Positions 21,766 through 31,185 of a stretch of 64,000 bases of DNA are shown one piece after another. The stretch's first letter is position 1, and each line of letters starts with the position of its first letter. The stretch lies in assembly GCF_002093665.1 (NCBI RefSeq), contig NZ_MRWE01000004.1:124001-188000 (forward strand), read 5' to 3'. A program made the translations under genes and the position numbers. This stretch comes from Rouxiella badensis (GTDB lineage: Bacteria > Pseudomonadota > Gammaproteobacteria > Enterobacterales > Enterobacteriaceae). The notes under the pieces are model-generated. The model saw nothing but the letters and a program-made list of their open reading frames with translations. It ran no database searches and had not been told where the DNA came from.

Positions 21766-23037
21766 TCAGGCGTTTTCTTTCTCTGTTCGGCAACTCAGCG
21801 CCGACAGCAGAATCAGCGTTGAAAATAGCACAATGTACTCTTCAGAAATCAGCAGCACGTCGGTCAATCCATAAAGGAAGGCCGACAATGCCACCATAGA
21901 CACCGGATTCAGCAGCAGCCCCGAAATGCCGTTACGGAAAATCAGCATACCGAAGAAGAACAACAGGGTCGCGATACCAAAAATCCCCGACAGAGAGGCA
22001 GTCTGAATAAACTCGTTGTGCAGGTGAACCTGGATGTAACGCAGCGCCCAGGAATTTGGCTGATTATGGCTCAGCAAATACTGTTCGATCCGCTGGTTAC
22101 GCCCGGTCTCGGTTTGCCCGAACGGATGCTGTTCAAAGGTTATCAGCCCCATTTTCCACATCGTAAAGCGCGACCCCAAGGAGGTTTGATCATCGCCCTT
22201 CTCGTAGAGATGATACTCGCTCATCGTGACGTCAAAGCGTGACTGTACAATCGACCAGCGCGACCCTACCCCCACGACGGCTACCACTAATATAATCAGT
22301 ATACTCAGTGATTTAGCGGTGAGTTTCTTGTCCTTCCACAGCATCGCCAGCACCAGCAGGACCACCAGCAGCAGATGTAATACCATCGCTGAACGCGTCT
22401 CGGTGAGGAAAATAACGTACAACGACACCAGCGACATCAGCAGAATAGCGAGATATTTTTTCGACGAGGTGCAGCTGCGGCCAATCAGCGTCATGACCGA
22501 CAGCGCGAGCGCACTATAGGCATAGGCGGTCATCGTGGCGCGGTTGATGCCGAGGATGATGCGTTCGGGGTCAGTGAAATGTTGCCAGATGCCATAAACG
22601 CTGGCGGCGGCAAAGGCCACAAATAGCGACGCCAAGGCGCAACGTTGCAGCGTAGCCGCCGAAAGTCGCTGCTTTCGCGCGCCCCAACAGATATAAAGGG
22701 CTATCAGCCCGCTCAAAAACCAGCGTTTGGCCGAAGTGAACAACAGCCATTCGTTCGCTTTGTCAGTGGTGACATAAACCGCAAAAAGTGACCAGACGGC
22801 ATACAGCGCTGCGAGGGCAAAAAGCGGCAAGGCGTAACGTGAAGAGAGGAATATTCCTTTGAATTCTTTATAATTTATAACGATGCCGGTTATTGATAAA
22901 TAGCTGCAGAGGTAGAAAATCTCTCTGCTGGTTTTTTCATGTGTATAGCCGGAGGGTAAAATACAGATTAAAAGCGCTACTACGACAATAAAGAGATAGT
23001 GGTTAAATCTATCCCGCCCAATTAAGCCTGACGCCAT
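21766..23037 (-). CDS. O-antigen ligase-like (Wzy_C superfamily) membrane protein
   Basis: A polytopic protein of 423 residues with about 11-12 hydrophobic segments and one large polar loop at about 265-345. The loop holds the superfamily features: SLGSRFTMWKMG with HPFGQ, and further on the conserved HLHNEF. WaaL ligases join O-antigen or other glycans to lipid A-core on the periplasmic side. The same fold also includes Wzy polymerases and PglL-type protein ligases, so the exact reaction is open. It stands alone with no glycosyltransferases nearby. It is inserted between sbcC and the AraC gene, where E. coli has araJ. Confidence 0.72.
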   Translation of the reverse strand: MASGLIGRDRFNHYLFIVVVALLICILPSGYTHEKTSREIFYLCSYLSITGIVINYKEFKGIFLSSRYALPLFALAALYAVWSLFAVYVTTDKANEWLLFTSAKRWFLSGLIALYICWGARKQRLSAATLQRCALASLFVAFAAASVYGIWQHFTDPERIILGINRATMTAYAYSALALSVMTLIGRSCTSSKKYLAILLMSLVSLYVIFLTETRSAMVLHLLLVVLLVLAMLWKDKKLTAKSLSILIILVVAVVGVGSRWSIVQSRFDVTMSEYHLYEKGDDQTSLGSRFTMWKMGLITFEQHPFGQTETGRNQRIEQYLLSHNQPNSWALRYIQVHLHNEFIQTASLSGIFGIATLLFFFGMLIFRNGISGLLLNPVSMVALSAFLYGLTDVLLISEEYIVLFSTLILLSALSCRTEKENA

Positions 23038-23249
23038 GCTAATTTCCCATATTGCTCACAAAGATTTGCTATAAATTTAATGCTGTCAAGCGTAGCAGAC
23101 TGCCATATTCGAGGGGTTTAATCGATTTTTATTGTTCCGAATTTATAATCTCGTAGCCCTACAGTTTAGGTTTAGTGCCGGCGCGCAAACTTCAGCCGTG
23201 AATGCGAAGAGCATCACGCAGCCTAGCGGACTGCGCCATGAGAGAGAAT

Positions 23250-24368
23250 TTAGTGCTGCCTTTCCTGACGCCACTGCCGCGGACTGAGGCCAAACCAGCG
23301 GCGAAACGCCCGCGAAAAGGCACTGACCTCGGAGTAACCTAACAGCAGTGCCATCTCTGAAATCGGCAGCTGCTGTTGCTGAAGATAGTGCGTTGCCAGC
23401 TCGCAGCGCACCTTGTCCACCAGCAGGGTAAACGTCAGGTTTTGTTCACGCAGCCGGCGTTGCAGCGAGCTGGGTGACATGCCCATCTTGTCGGCTACGT
23501 CGTCGAGCACCGGCTCGCCGAGGGTCAAATTCTGTCTGACCTGCGATCTCGCGCGATCGACCACCGACTGCTGCGTCAGATTGTCGGCGTTCAAACGGCG
23601 GATAGCATCCTGCATCACCAACAGCAACGTTTGATCCTGCTCGGGCATCGATCGCTGAAGATCCCGCTTGGCGATGATCAGCGAGTTATAGGGTTGATCA
23701 AAATAGACTGGCGCGTCGAAGATCTTGCAGTGCTCGTGCCACTGCTCCGGCCTTGGATGCTCGAAATGCACCTCGCGCGGTGCCCAGTTTCTGCCTAAAC
23801 CGTGGCGCAGCAGATTCAGGATCATCCCCAGCGTCAACTCGGCGTCCTGACGTTTACACAGGATGCCGCCGTGGCGAACCTGATAATCAAAGCGATAATA
23901 CTCGCCCTTGTCGACCAAACGGGTCAGCGTATTGTGCTGATGAAACGGAAAGGCGTTCACCACGTTTTGCAACGCGGTTTCGGCCGAAGACGAACAAAGA
24001 CCAATGTAACCAATCAAGCCTAATGACTGTGGTTTGAATTGCCTGCCGTAATGCAAACCGAAGTTATCACAACCCGACTGCCTGGCCGCCTCCTCCAGAA
24101 CCTGACAATAGTTGGTCAGGCCGAGACTCAAGGTGGGACGCTGCAAAAGCTCGGGATCGATATGGCAGATCCCCAGCACGCGATCCACGTCGGCCCCTTT
24201 AGTAATAATAAAATCGCTCAGCCCACTGGCCGCCGCCGCCAATACGCCGCGATTGCTGTTCATCTCAGCCTCTGTGTAGCCTGACAAGGTTGACTGCCGC
24301 AATACGTCAATCTGCATACGCGTTTCCACTGTGGTTAATTTGTCTAGACGAGTTGCTGCAATTTTCAT
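23250..24368 (-). CDS. AraC-family transcriptional regulator (OruR/ArgR-like)
   Basis: The C-terminal double helix-turn-helix of AraC regulators spans about residues 275-370, with MGMSPSSLQRRLREQ and LLLGYSEVSAFSRAFRRWFG. The N-terminal part resembles the Arabinose_bd-type effector domain found in OruR-like regulators. The start is uncertain. ATG codons at 24368, 24317 and 24263 are in frame, and the last has the best ribosome-binding site (AGAGGCTGAG), which would give 337 residues. It lies directly downstream of the kinase gene on the same strand. I infer that it controls the kinase/phospho-lyase/permease genes. Confidence 0.85.
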   Translation of the reverse strand: MKIAATRLDKLTTVETRMQIDVLRQSTLSGYTEAEMNSNRGVLAAAASGLSDFIITKGADVDRVLGICHIDPELLQRPTLSLGLTNYCQVLEEAARQSGCDNFGLHYGRQFKPQSLGLIGYIGLCSSSAETALQNVVNAFPFHQHNTLTRLVDKGEYYRFDYQVRHGGILCKRQDAELTLGMILNLLRHGLGRNWAPREVHFEHPRPEQWHEHCKIFDAPVYFDQPYNSLIIAKRDLQRSMPEQDQTLLLVMQDAIRRLNADNLTQQSVVDRARSQVRQNLTLGEPVLDDVADKMGMSPSSLQRRLREQNLTFTLLVDKVRCELATHYLQQQQLPISEMALLLGYSEVSAFSRAFRRWFGLSPRQWRQERQH

Positions 24369-24469
24369 ACCAGAGAAAGAATTATCAGGAAAAAATCAGG
24401 GGCTTTAAGGTCAGGCACTTAGCCGGTGCGGTGGTTTAAGGGGAGTTTGCTGGCATATCAAGGGAAAGT

Positions 24470-24499
24470 GCACACTGCACGCAAACCGTGCAGTGTGTC
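24470..24499 (-). terminator. Hairpin after the APH-type kinase gene
   Basis: ACACTGCACG (24472-24481) pairs perfectly with CGTGCAGTGT (24487-24496) around CAAAC. The T tract on the minus strand is weak, so it may be a terminator or only an mRNA 3' end stabiliser. It separates the kinase gene from the AraC gene. Confidence 0.6.
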
Positions 24500-24511
24500 G
24501 TTAAATTACGC

Positions 24512-25522
24512 TTAACTCACCGCCAGCGCGCACTGCTCGGTTGCGAGGTAGGCTTGGCAAAGTTTCAAACTGTCGGCGACCCAATTATCGCCCAGACTCA
24601 GCGCCATCTCGGTCGTCGCGTGCGATCCCACCCAGGCCAGCAGCTGAATACGGCGCTGGATAATCATCGTCGGGATCACCGCCAAACAGTCCTCACTGAG
24701 GGCACAGACGCGCTGATACCCCGCCAGCCAGTGCTCCACCCACTCTGACGCACGGGGATGATGTTCGACGAAACTAATCGCCGCCGCCGCGTCGTGCATG
24801 TACCAGCCCATGCCGCAGTCGTCGAAGTCGATCACCCGCGTCTCTCCTTTGTGCAGCAGCAGGTTGGTGAGGCGCAGATCGGCATGGATCAGGCCATAGC
24901 GCTGACTGCTCTTGCCGTATTTTTCCAGAATGCGGCTAACGCGGCGCAGGGTCTCCTCGACGATCGGATGGTCTTTCGGCTGGAGACCCGGTGCATCCTG
25001 CCAGCGTCCCCAGTGGCCTTTTTCGCCGGTCATGGTCTGGTGGTCCCAGACGATACGTTTAAACCCGCTCGGTTTCTGCCAGCGCTGGCTGTGCTGATGC
25101 AGGCGTGCCGTCACTTCGCCGAGCTGAGCAAAGGCGCGCGGATCGACCTCTGTGGTGGGCATCTCCCCTTCAATCCATTTAAACAGCACCACGTGGCGGC
25201 TGGCACCTTCGCCCAGTGACAAAGTCTGCACACGCTCGCCGTCTTGCGTTACCAGCGCTTCTGGCACCTGAATGCCGGTTTCGCGCAGCGCGTCGAGCCA
25301 CGCCAGCTCACTCTCTATCTCGTTACGCTGGTGATAGTCGTCGCGGTGCACGCGCAGCGCCAGACGATTGCCGTCGGCAAGCTTCACGACAAAGGTGGCA
25401 TTTTCTGAACGGCAGATCAGGGCGAGTTCACCCTGTAGCGCATCGGGATAACGGGTTAACGCCTTGGCAGCGAGCTGTTGCAGGCTGGCGTTGTCCAGGG
25501 TATCAGACTGTTTTGCATTCAT
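24512..25522 (-). CDS. APH-family small-molecule kinase, predicted amino-alcohol kinase
   Basis: A 336-residue phosphotransferase of the aminoglycoside/choline kinase fold. The catalytic loop is HADLRLTN, with His213, Asp215 and Asn220; the metal-binding motif IDFDDCG contains Asp232 and Asp234. The family phosphorylates hydroxyls of amino alcohols, homoserine, hydroxylysine and antibiotics. The neighbours set the likely role: the divergent gene is a PLP enzyme of the phospho-lyase type and the next an ethanolamine-type permease. I therefore predict that it makes O-phosphoethanolamine or a related amino-alcohol phosphate. Antibiotic resistance is unlikely from the context. RBS GGAG precedes the ATG at 25522. 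Confidence 0.78.
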   Translation of the reverse strand: MNAKQSDTLDNASLQQLAAKALTRYPDALQGELALICRSENATFVVKLADGNRLALRVHRDDYHQRNEIESELAWLDALRETGIQVPEALVTQDGERVQTLSLGEGASRHVVLFKWIEGEMPTTEVDPRAFAQLGEVTARLHQHSQRWQKPSGFKRIVWDHQTMTGEKGHWGRWQDAPGLQPKDHPIVEETLRRVSRILEKYGKSSQRYGLIHADLRLTNLLLHKGETRVIDFDDCGMGWYMHDAAAAISFVEHHPRASEWVEHWLAGYQRVCALSEDCLAVIPTMIIQRRIQLLAWVGSHATTEMALSLGDNWVADSLKLCQAYLATEQCALAVS

Positions 25523-25793
25523 CAGGGTTCACTCCGGGCAGCTCAAATAGGGGGTTGTGCTATCAGAATGCGAGCGACAACGGTTCTTCGCTTGACCCGG
25601 GACGGCCAATTGTTGACTTCAGCACACCAAATTCGGCGTCGAGCGGTCAACTTGACTCTGGCGTGCAGGACTGAGCGCGCTGCGGTCAAGTTTTGTGAGG
25701 TAACGCGGTGCATTATCGAAACAACTTCACTCGCCGGATGACAGGGGTCAGCCGGAGAAAAATCGAATCGTATCCGTCAGGAGAGAACCTACC
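25523..25793. promoter_or_regulatory. Divergent control region of the kinase and phospho-lyase genes
   Basis: The 271-bp gap must drive both directions. GCGGTCAA occurs twice in the same orientation (25643-25650 and 25682-25689), 39 bp apart, and the first copy lies within the palindrome GTCAA-C-TTGAC. Direct repeats with near four-turn spacing fit an AraC-type activator. The ribosome-binding site AGGAGAG precedes the phospho-lyase ATG. Confidence 0.45.
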
Positions 25794-27107
25794 ATGCTGA
25801 AAACTAATGCCTTTGATGCCGCATCCAGCTCAAACGTTTCACCCGAAGCGCTGGAGATGATCGAACGTCGCCGCCGCCTGCTCGGTCCTGCCTATCAGCT
25901 GTTCTACAAAAATCCGGTGCATCTGGTGCGCGGTGAAGGTGTGTGGGTATTTGACGCGGCGGGCAGACGTTATCTCGACGTTTACAACAACGTACCTTCC
26001 GTCGGCCACTGCCACCCTTACGTACTCGAGGCGCTGATTCGTCAGGCTTCTACTCTGAACACACACACGCGCTACTTACACGATAACGTGCTTAACTTCG
26101 CCGAAAAGCTGGTTTCGACCATGCCATCTGAACTGAGCCAGGTGATGTTTACCTGTACCGGCAGCGAAGCCAATGACCTGGCGCTGCGCATCGCCGAAGA
26201 TTTCACCGGCGGGACCGGCGTGATCGTCACCGAATTTAGCTATCACGGCATGACCAAGGCGATCGCCGGCCTTTCAGCCTCGATGGGTCCTTACGTCAAG
26301 GTGAACGGCGATGCCCGCGTTATCCCTGCGCCGATTCATAACCCAGCCAACCCGGCAGAGGTAGGCAAGAAGTTTGCCGCCGACGTTCGCGCGGCGCTGG
26401 CCGATATGCACCGCCACGGCATCAAACCGGCGGCATTGATGATTGATACCTTCTTCACCAGCGACGGCGGCTTCTTTGACCCGGCCGGTTTCCTGAAAGA
26501 AGCGATCGACGAGATTCACAAGGCAGGCGCGCTGTATATCGCCGATGAAGTGCAGCCTGGCTACGGTCGTTCCGGTGAACACATGTGGGGCTTCCAGCGT
26601 CACGGCGTACTGCCGGACATCGTCAGCCTCGGCAAGCCGATGGGCAACGGACACCCGATGGCCGGCATCACTATCAAACCGCATATCCTCGAGCGCTTCG
26701 GCAGCGAGTCGAGCTATTTCAATACCTTCGGCGGCAACACCGTGTCATCGGCAGTTGGCCTGGCGGTGCTGGAAGTGATTGAACAGGAAGAGCTTATTCC
26801 AAGCGTCGGCCGTGCAGGCAAGGCTATCCTCGACGGCATCAGCGAACTGGCGACCCGTTTCCCGGCCATCGGCAGCGTGCGCGGCGCGGGGCTGTTTGTC
26901 AGCGTTGACTTCACCACGCCGGACGGCAAACCAGACTCAGAAACCGCGCTCGCCGTGGTCAATGGACTGCGTGAGGAGGGCGTACTGATCGGCGCTTCTG
27001 GCCCACACGCCAATATCCTGAAAATCCGCCCGCCGCTGGTGTTCACCGCCGAGCACAGCCTGATCCTGGTCGAAAGCCTGGAGAAAGTGCTGCGCAAAAT
27101 GTACTGA
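25794..27107 (+). CDS. Class-III PLP enzyme, predicted amino-alcohol phosphate phospho-lyase
   Basis: A 437-residue class-III aminotransferase-fold protein. The PLP lysine is Lys281 in LGKPMGNGHP, Asp251 is in IADEVQPGYGR, and the phosphate-cup motif is GSEAND. The segment NTHTRYLHDNV (89-99) and the FNTFGGNTVS region are much like the animal phospho-lyases AGXT2L1 (ethanolamine phosphate) and AGXT2L2 (phosphohydroxylysine), not ordinary transaminases. Such enzymes release ammonia, phosphate and an aldehyde. With a kinase and permease beside it, I predict conversion of O-phosphoethanolamine to acetaldehyde. A true aminotransferase remains possible. Confidence 0.78.
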   Translation: MLKTNAFDAASSSNVSPEALEMIERRRRLLGPAYQLFYKNPVHLVRGEGVWVFDAAGRRYLDVYNNVPSVGHCHPYVLEALIRQASTLNTHTRYLHDNVLNFAEKLVSTMPSELSQVMFTCTGSEANDLALRIAEDFTGGTGVIVTEFSYHGMTKAIAGLSASMGPYVKVNGDARVIPAPIHNPANPAEVGKKFAADVRAALADMHRHGIKPAALMIDTFFTSDGGFFDPAGFLKEAIDEIHKAGALYIADEVQPGYGRSGEHMWGFQRHGVLPDIVSLGKPMGNGHPMAGITIKPHILERFGSESSYFNTFGGNTVSSAVGLAVLEVIEQEELIPSVGRAGKAILDGISELATRFPAIGSVRGAGLFVSVDFTTPDGKPDSETALAVVNGLREEGVLIGASGPHANILKIRPPLVFTAEHSLILVESLEKVLRKMY

Positions 27108-27162
27108 TTTTTTTCCGCCTGATTGGGCGGGCGTGCCGTTCATTTATCTTCAGGAGAGCAAC

Positions 27163-28527
27163 ATGACAACACAGCTTAAACCGACGCTAGGCACCCTGCA
27201 CCTGTGGGCGATAGCCGTTGGACTGGTCATTTCTGGCGAATATTTTGGCTGGAGCTATGGCTGGGGCGTAGCCGGAACGCTCGGCTTTTTGGTGACCACG
27301 CTGTTGGTCGCCACCATGTATACCTGCTTTATCTTTAGCTTTACCGAATTGACTACCGCCATTCCGCACGCCGGCGGTCCGTTCGCCTACAGTCGCCGCG
27401 CCTTTGGCGAGACCGGCGGCCTGGTAGCCGGGATGGCGACGCTGATTGAATTCGTGTTTGCACCACCGGCAATTGCACTGGCGATTGGCGCCTATCTGAA
27501 CGTGCAGTTCCCACACCTCAACCCAAAGGTTGCGGCACTGGGCGCTTACGTGCTGTTCATGGCGCTAAATATTCTGGGCGTCAAGCTCGCGGCTCTGTTT
27601 GAACTGGTGGTTACCGTGCTGGCAGTGCTTGAGCTGCTGGTGTTTATGGGGGTGGTGGCTCCCGGCTTTAGCATCAGCAATTTCGTGCTCAACGGCTGGT
27701 CCGGCGGCGAACACTTCGGACTGCCTGCGGTGTCGGGTATTTTCGCGGCGATCCCGTTTGCCATCTGGTTCTTCCTGGCTATCGAAGGCGCTGCTATGGC
27801 CGCCGAGGAAGCGAAAGATCCGAAACGTACGATCCCGAAAGCTTACGTCAGCGGGATCCTTACTCTGGTTGTGTTAGCGATCGGCGTGATGATCATGGCC
27901 GGTGGCGCAGGTGACTGGAGCAAACTTGCCAACATCAACGATCCTCTGCCTCAGGCGATGAAGATGGTGGTCGGTGAACATTCAAGCTGGATGCACATGC
28001 TGGTATGGATTGGGCTGTTCGGGCTGGTAGCCAGCTTCCACGGCATTATTCTCGGCTATTCGCGCCAGTTCTTTGCGCTGGCTCGTGCAGGCTATCTGCC
28101 GGCCGGACTGGCGACACTGTCGCGCTTTCAGACGCCACATCGCGCCATTATTCTTGGCGGTGTAATTGGTATCGCGGCAATATTTAGCGACGGCGTGGTG
28201 AATTTACAGGGCATGTCGCTGACGGCGGCGATGATAACTATGGCCGTGTTTGGCGCGATCGTGATGTATATCATGAGCATGCTCAGCCTGTTTAAGCTGC
28301 GCAGAACCGCCCCGGATCTGGCCCGCAGCTTCCTCGCACCGGGCTATCCTGTTGTGCCAGCCATTGCGCTTTGTCTGGCGGTGGTATGCCTGATTGCGAT
28401 GGTATGGTTCAATCTGGAGATTGCCGGTATCTTCCTGGTCTTTATGCTGGTCGCCTACCTCTACTTCGGGGCGACCAAGGCACAGCGCAACGCGGCGGCA
28501 CCGGATACGATGCTTTCAGGGGATTAA
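27163..28527 (+). CDS. APC-superfamily permease, ethanolamine permease type
   Basis: A 454-residue transporter with about 12 membrane helices. The N-terminal block LWAIAVGLVISGEYFGW with SYGWGVAGTLGF resembles ethanolamine permeases (EAT family, APC superfamily), and EEAKDPKRTIPKAY is the usual APC loop. I start at MTTQLKP (27163), which has AGGAGAG upstream; an in-frame ATG ten codons earlier has none. It follows the phospho-lyase gene by 55 bases and is probably co-transcribed. No eut microcompartment or ammonia-lyase genes are nearby. Confidence 0.82.
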   Translation: MTTQLKPTLGTLHLWAIAVGLVISGEYFGWSYGWGVAGTLGFLVTTLLVATMYTCFIFSFTELTTAIPHAGGPFAYSRRAFGETGGLVAGMATLIEFVFAPPAIALAIGAYLNVQFPHLNPKVAALGAYVLFMALNILGVKLAALFELVVTVLAVLELLVFMGVVAPGFSISNFVLNGWSGGEHFGLPAVSGIFAAIPFAIWFFLAIEGAAMAAEEAKDPKRTIPKAYVSGILTLVVLAIGVMIMAGGAGDWSKLANINDPLPQAMKMVVGEHSSWMHMLVWIGLFGLVASFHGIILGYSRQFFALARAGYLPAGLATLSRFQTPHRAIILGGVIGIAAIFSDGVVNLQGMSLTAAMITMAVFGAIVMYIMSMLSLFKLRRTAPDLARSFLAPGYPVVPAIALCLAVVCLIAMVWFNLEIAGIFLVFMLVAYLYFGATKAQRNAAAPDTMLSGD

Positions 28528-28542
28528 TCTGCATTGAAATTT

Positions 28543-28571
28543 AAAAGGCCTGCGAACGTGGCAGGCCTTTT
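28543..28571. terminator. Bidirectional terminator between permease and mak
   Basis: A perfect 11-bp stem, AAAAGGCCTGC with GCAGGCCTTTT, closes around GAACGTG. It has T runs on both strands and serves two convergent genes. Confidence 0.92.
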
Positions 28572-28588
28572 GGTTTTTGCAGGAAACG

Positions 28589-29509
28589 TTACAGGGAGAA
28601 GCGCCCTTCCGGCCATAGCCAGGCCGCACCGCGCACGCCACTGGAATCACCGTGAACCGCTTTAAGGATTGGCGTTTCACACTCACCGCCGAATACCCAC
28701 TGTTTGAGCAGCAGAGGCAACGTGTGGTAGAGCCTGTCGACGTTACTCATCCCGCCGCCGAGCACGATGACGTCGGGATCGAGAATATTCACCACGTTGG
28801 CCAACGCTTTTGCCAGCCGGCGTTCGTAGCGGCCGAGAGCGAGATCGGCCACAGGATCGTCCTGCTCGACCAGCTCGATGATTTCAGAACCTTTGAGGCG
28901 CTGGCCGGAAAGGCGGAAATAGTCCTCGGCAAAACCGGTGCCAGAGACAAAGGTCTCCACGCAGCCCGATTTGCCGCAGTAGCACGGCACTTCCTGCTGG
29001 AAGCGGATTTCATCTTCGTCCTGCCACGGCAGAGGATTATGCCCCCACTCTCCCGCGATACCGTTGCCGCCCGCGTGGGCTTCGCCGTTCAACGCAATGC
29101 CTGAACCGCAGCCAGTGCCGATGATCACGGCGAATACCGTTTTCTTACCCGCGCCAGCGCCGTCGGTAGCTTCGGAAACTGCCAGGCAGTTAGCGTCGTT
29201 GGCGATACGCACTTCACGCCCCAGCAGCAGCGCCAAATCCTCATCCAGTTTCTGGCCGTTTAACCACACCGAGTTAGCATTTTTCACTTTGCCGGTGAAC
29301 GGGGAAAGCGTGCCCGGAATGCCCAACCCGACGCTGCCACGGTGGCCGGTCGCCTTTTCGGCGTCGTTAATCAGTCCCTGAATCGCGTGCAGCGTTTTTT
29401 CGTAGTCGTTGCGAGGGGTATCCACACGTTTGCGGTACAACTCATGGCCTTCATCTGACAACGCGATGACTTCAATTTTGGTGCCACCGAGATCGATTCC
29501 TATACGCAA
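28589..29509 (-). CDS. mak: Manno(fructo)kinase Mak, ROK family
   Basis: A cytosolic ROK kinase of 306 residues that phosphorylates fructose and mannose. The ATP motif is [13 protein letters not shown] at the N-terminus. The second phosphate loop and catalytic Asp are in [11 protein letters not shown], followed by GTGCGSG and the zinc-binding [14 protein letters not shown] segment. The [14 protein letters not shown] tail is nearly the same as in E. coli Mak. It is divergent from rdgC, as in E. coli. Confidence 0.95.
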   Translation of the reverse strand: MRIGIDLGGTKIEVIALSDEGHELYRKRVDTPRNDYEKTLHAIQGLINDAEKATGHRGSVGLGIPGTLSPFTGKVKNANSVWLNGQKLDEDLALLLGREVRIANDANCLAVSEATDGAGAGKKTVFAVIIGTGCGSGIALNGEAHAGGNGIAGEWGHNPLPWQDEDEIRFQQEVPCYCGKSGCVETFVSGTGFAEDYFRLSGQRLKGSEIIELVEQDDPVADLALGRYERRLAKALANVVNILDPDVIVLGGGMSNVDRLYHTLPLLLKQWVFGGECETPILKAVHGDSSGVRGAAWLWPEGRFSL

Positions 29510-29718
29510 AATATTTCTCCATTGCCGGTTTTTTTATTTCTTCAGTTTATAACAAACTCATCACACTGCGGGGGGTAAGTGCTCTTAAAAGGCTCGGGAT
29601 GCTCAACCTCACAGGCTACGAATTTTTCTTAGGGACTGATGCCGCTCAATTGGTTATCATGCCGCCCTGCTTACCATTTAATAGCACGCTGCGAGCGTGA
29701 CAAGACAGGGATAACATC

Positions 29719-30633
29719 ATGTTATGGTTTAAAAATTTACTGGTTTATCGCCTAAGCCGTGAAATCTCACTGTCTGCCGACGAGATGGAAAAACAGCTTA
29801 GCGCATTTACCTTTACCCCGTGCGGCAGCCAGGATATGGCGAAAACCGGCTGGGTTTCGCCGATGGGTTCTCAGGGCGGCGATGCCCTGACCCACGTTAG
29901 CGGCGGCCAGATCCTTATCTGTGCGCGCACCGAAGCCAAGATCCTGCCTTCTTCAGTGGTCAAGCAAGAGCTGAATGCAAAGATCGATCAGATAGAAGGT
30001 GAACAGCACCGTAAACTGAAAAAGACCGAGAAAGACTCGCTGAAAGATGAAGTGCTGCACACGCTGATGCCGCGCGCCTTCAGCCGCTTCAGCCAGACCT
30101 TTATGTGGCTCGATACCGTTAACGGCCTGATTATCGTGGATGCAGGCAGTGCCAAGAAAGCCGAAGATATGCTGGCGCTGCTGCGTAAGAGCCTCGGCTC
30201 GCTGCCGGTAGTCCCGCTGACCATGGAAAGCCCTATTGAACTGACGCTGACCGAATGGGTACGTTCAGGCGAACCTCCGGCCGGTTTTGCCCTGCAGGAC
30301 GAAGCTGAGCTGAAAGCGATTCTGGAAGAAGGTGGAGTGATCCGCTGCAAGAAGCAGGCGCTGGTCAGCGACGAGATTGCCAACCACATCGAAAGCGGCA
30401 AGTTGGTCACCAAGCTGGCTGTCGATTGGCAGGAGCGTATTCAGGTGGTGTTGGCCGATGACGGCAGCATCAAGCGCCTGAAGTTTGCCGATACAATCCG
30501 CGAACAGAATGACGATATCGATCGTGAAGACTTTGCAGCGCGTTTTGATGCCGACTTTATTCTAATGACCGGCGAATTGGCGGCACTGATTGCGAATCTG
30601 ATTGAGGCTTTAGGCGGAGAAGCGCAGCGTTAA
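29719..30633 (+). CDS. rdgC: Recombination-associated protein RdgC
   Basis: A nucleoid-associated ring-forming DNA-binding protein that limits RecA activity. The 304-residue product starts [16 protein letters not shown] and carries the family blocks [28 protein letters not shown] and [15 protein letters not shown]. Length and neighbourhood (mak divergent, ppnP convergent) match E. coli. The start at 29719 follows a GGGATAA box. Confidence 0.96.
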   Translation: MLWFKNLLVYRLSREISLSADEMEKQLSAFTFTPCGSQDMAKTGWVSPMGSQGGDALTHVSGGQILICARTEAKILPSSVVKQELNAKIDQIEGEQHRKLKKTEKDSLKDEVLHTLMPRAFSRFSQTFMWLDTVNGLIIVDAGSAKKAEDMLALLRKSLGSLPVVPLTMESPIELTLTEWVRSGEPPAGFALQDEAELKAILEEGGVIRCKKQALVSDEIANHIESGKLVTKLAVDWQERIQVVLADDGSIKRLKFADTIREQNDDIDREDFAARFDADFILMTGELAALIANLIEALGGEAQR

Positions 30634-30649
30634 TTTTGACGCTCGCACG

Positions 30650-30683
30650 ATGAGTTGCGCGAGATGATTGGCGCGCAACTCAT
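30650..30683. terminator. Hairpin between rdgC and ppnP
   Basis: A perfect 12-bp stem, ATGAGTTGCGCG (30650-30661) with its complement (30672-30683), has a 10-base loop. No T run follows on either strand, so it is a terminator-like hairpin of uncertain strength between convergent genes. Confidence 0.55.
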
Positions 30684-30715
30684 TCAAGTAAAAAGGTTAG
30701 CCGGAGCGAAGCCTT

Positions 30716-31006
30716 TTATTTAGACAGGTATTTGCAGAGGTAAGAGCTGGTCTCAGGCACTTGCAGATTGAATTCGCTGTTGCCCGGCACATAAAAAGTT
30801 TCACCCGCGGTGAAGGTTTGCCAGCCTTCTGAACCCGGCAGCAGAACGGTCAAGGAACCGCTCACGACGGTCATCTCTTCCGGCTTGCCGGTCCCGAACG
30901 TGTACTCACCCTTCACCATAACGCCTACGCTAAGCGCGCCGAGGCTGTCGCTGTCGAAACCAATCGACTTAACTTTCCCGTCAAAATACTCATTATTTTT
31001 CAACAT
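30716..31006 (-). CDS. ppnP: Pyrimidine/purine nucleoside phosphorylase PpnP
   Basis: A small cupin (96 residues) that phosphorolyses a broad set of nucleosides. It matches E. coli PpnP (YaiE) almost throughout: [43 protein letters not shown] and the C-terminal SSYLCKYL. I start at MLKNNEYF (31006), which fits the family; the ten extra codons upstream lack homology. It lies between rdgC and aroM as in E. coli. Confidence 0.93.
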   Translation of the reverse strand: MLKNNEYFDGKVKSIGFDSDSLGALSVGVMVKGEYTFGTGKPEEMTVVSGSLTVLLPGSEGWQTFTAGETFYVPGNSEFNLQVPETSSYLCKYLSK

Positions 31007-31124
31007 AAAGATGGGTCCTTCGCGATAAATATTCAAAAACTTAGAAACTCCATATTATGGGCAGAGGCAAGCTTCTGTCACTGATTTTTATCGCGGCGTA
31101 AGCGTCTGTCGAGCCAGCCCGCAA

Positions 31125-31149
31125 AGCGGCAACGGGCTGATTGATTTTG
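31125..31149 (-). terminator. GC-rich hairpin downstream of aroM
   Basis: CAGCCCG and CGGGCTG form a 7-bp stem about 40 bases after the aroM stop. It lacks a T tract, so the terminator call is tentative. Confidence 0.4.
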
Positions 31150-31185
31150 CGGTCTGCAGGTGCGACTCTGTGAAATTGTGCGATA

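Noticed and set aside
24512-25522. Aminoglycoside resistance kinase
   Set aside because: The fold is shared, but the adjacent phospho-lyase, permease and regulator point to catabolism, and nothing nearby suggests a resistance element.
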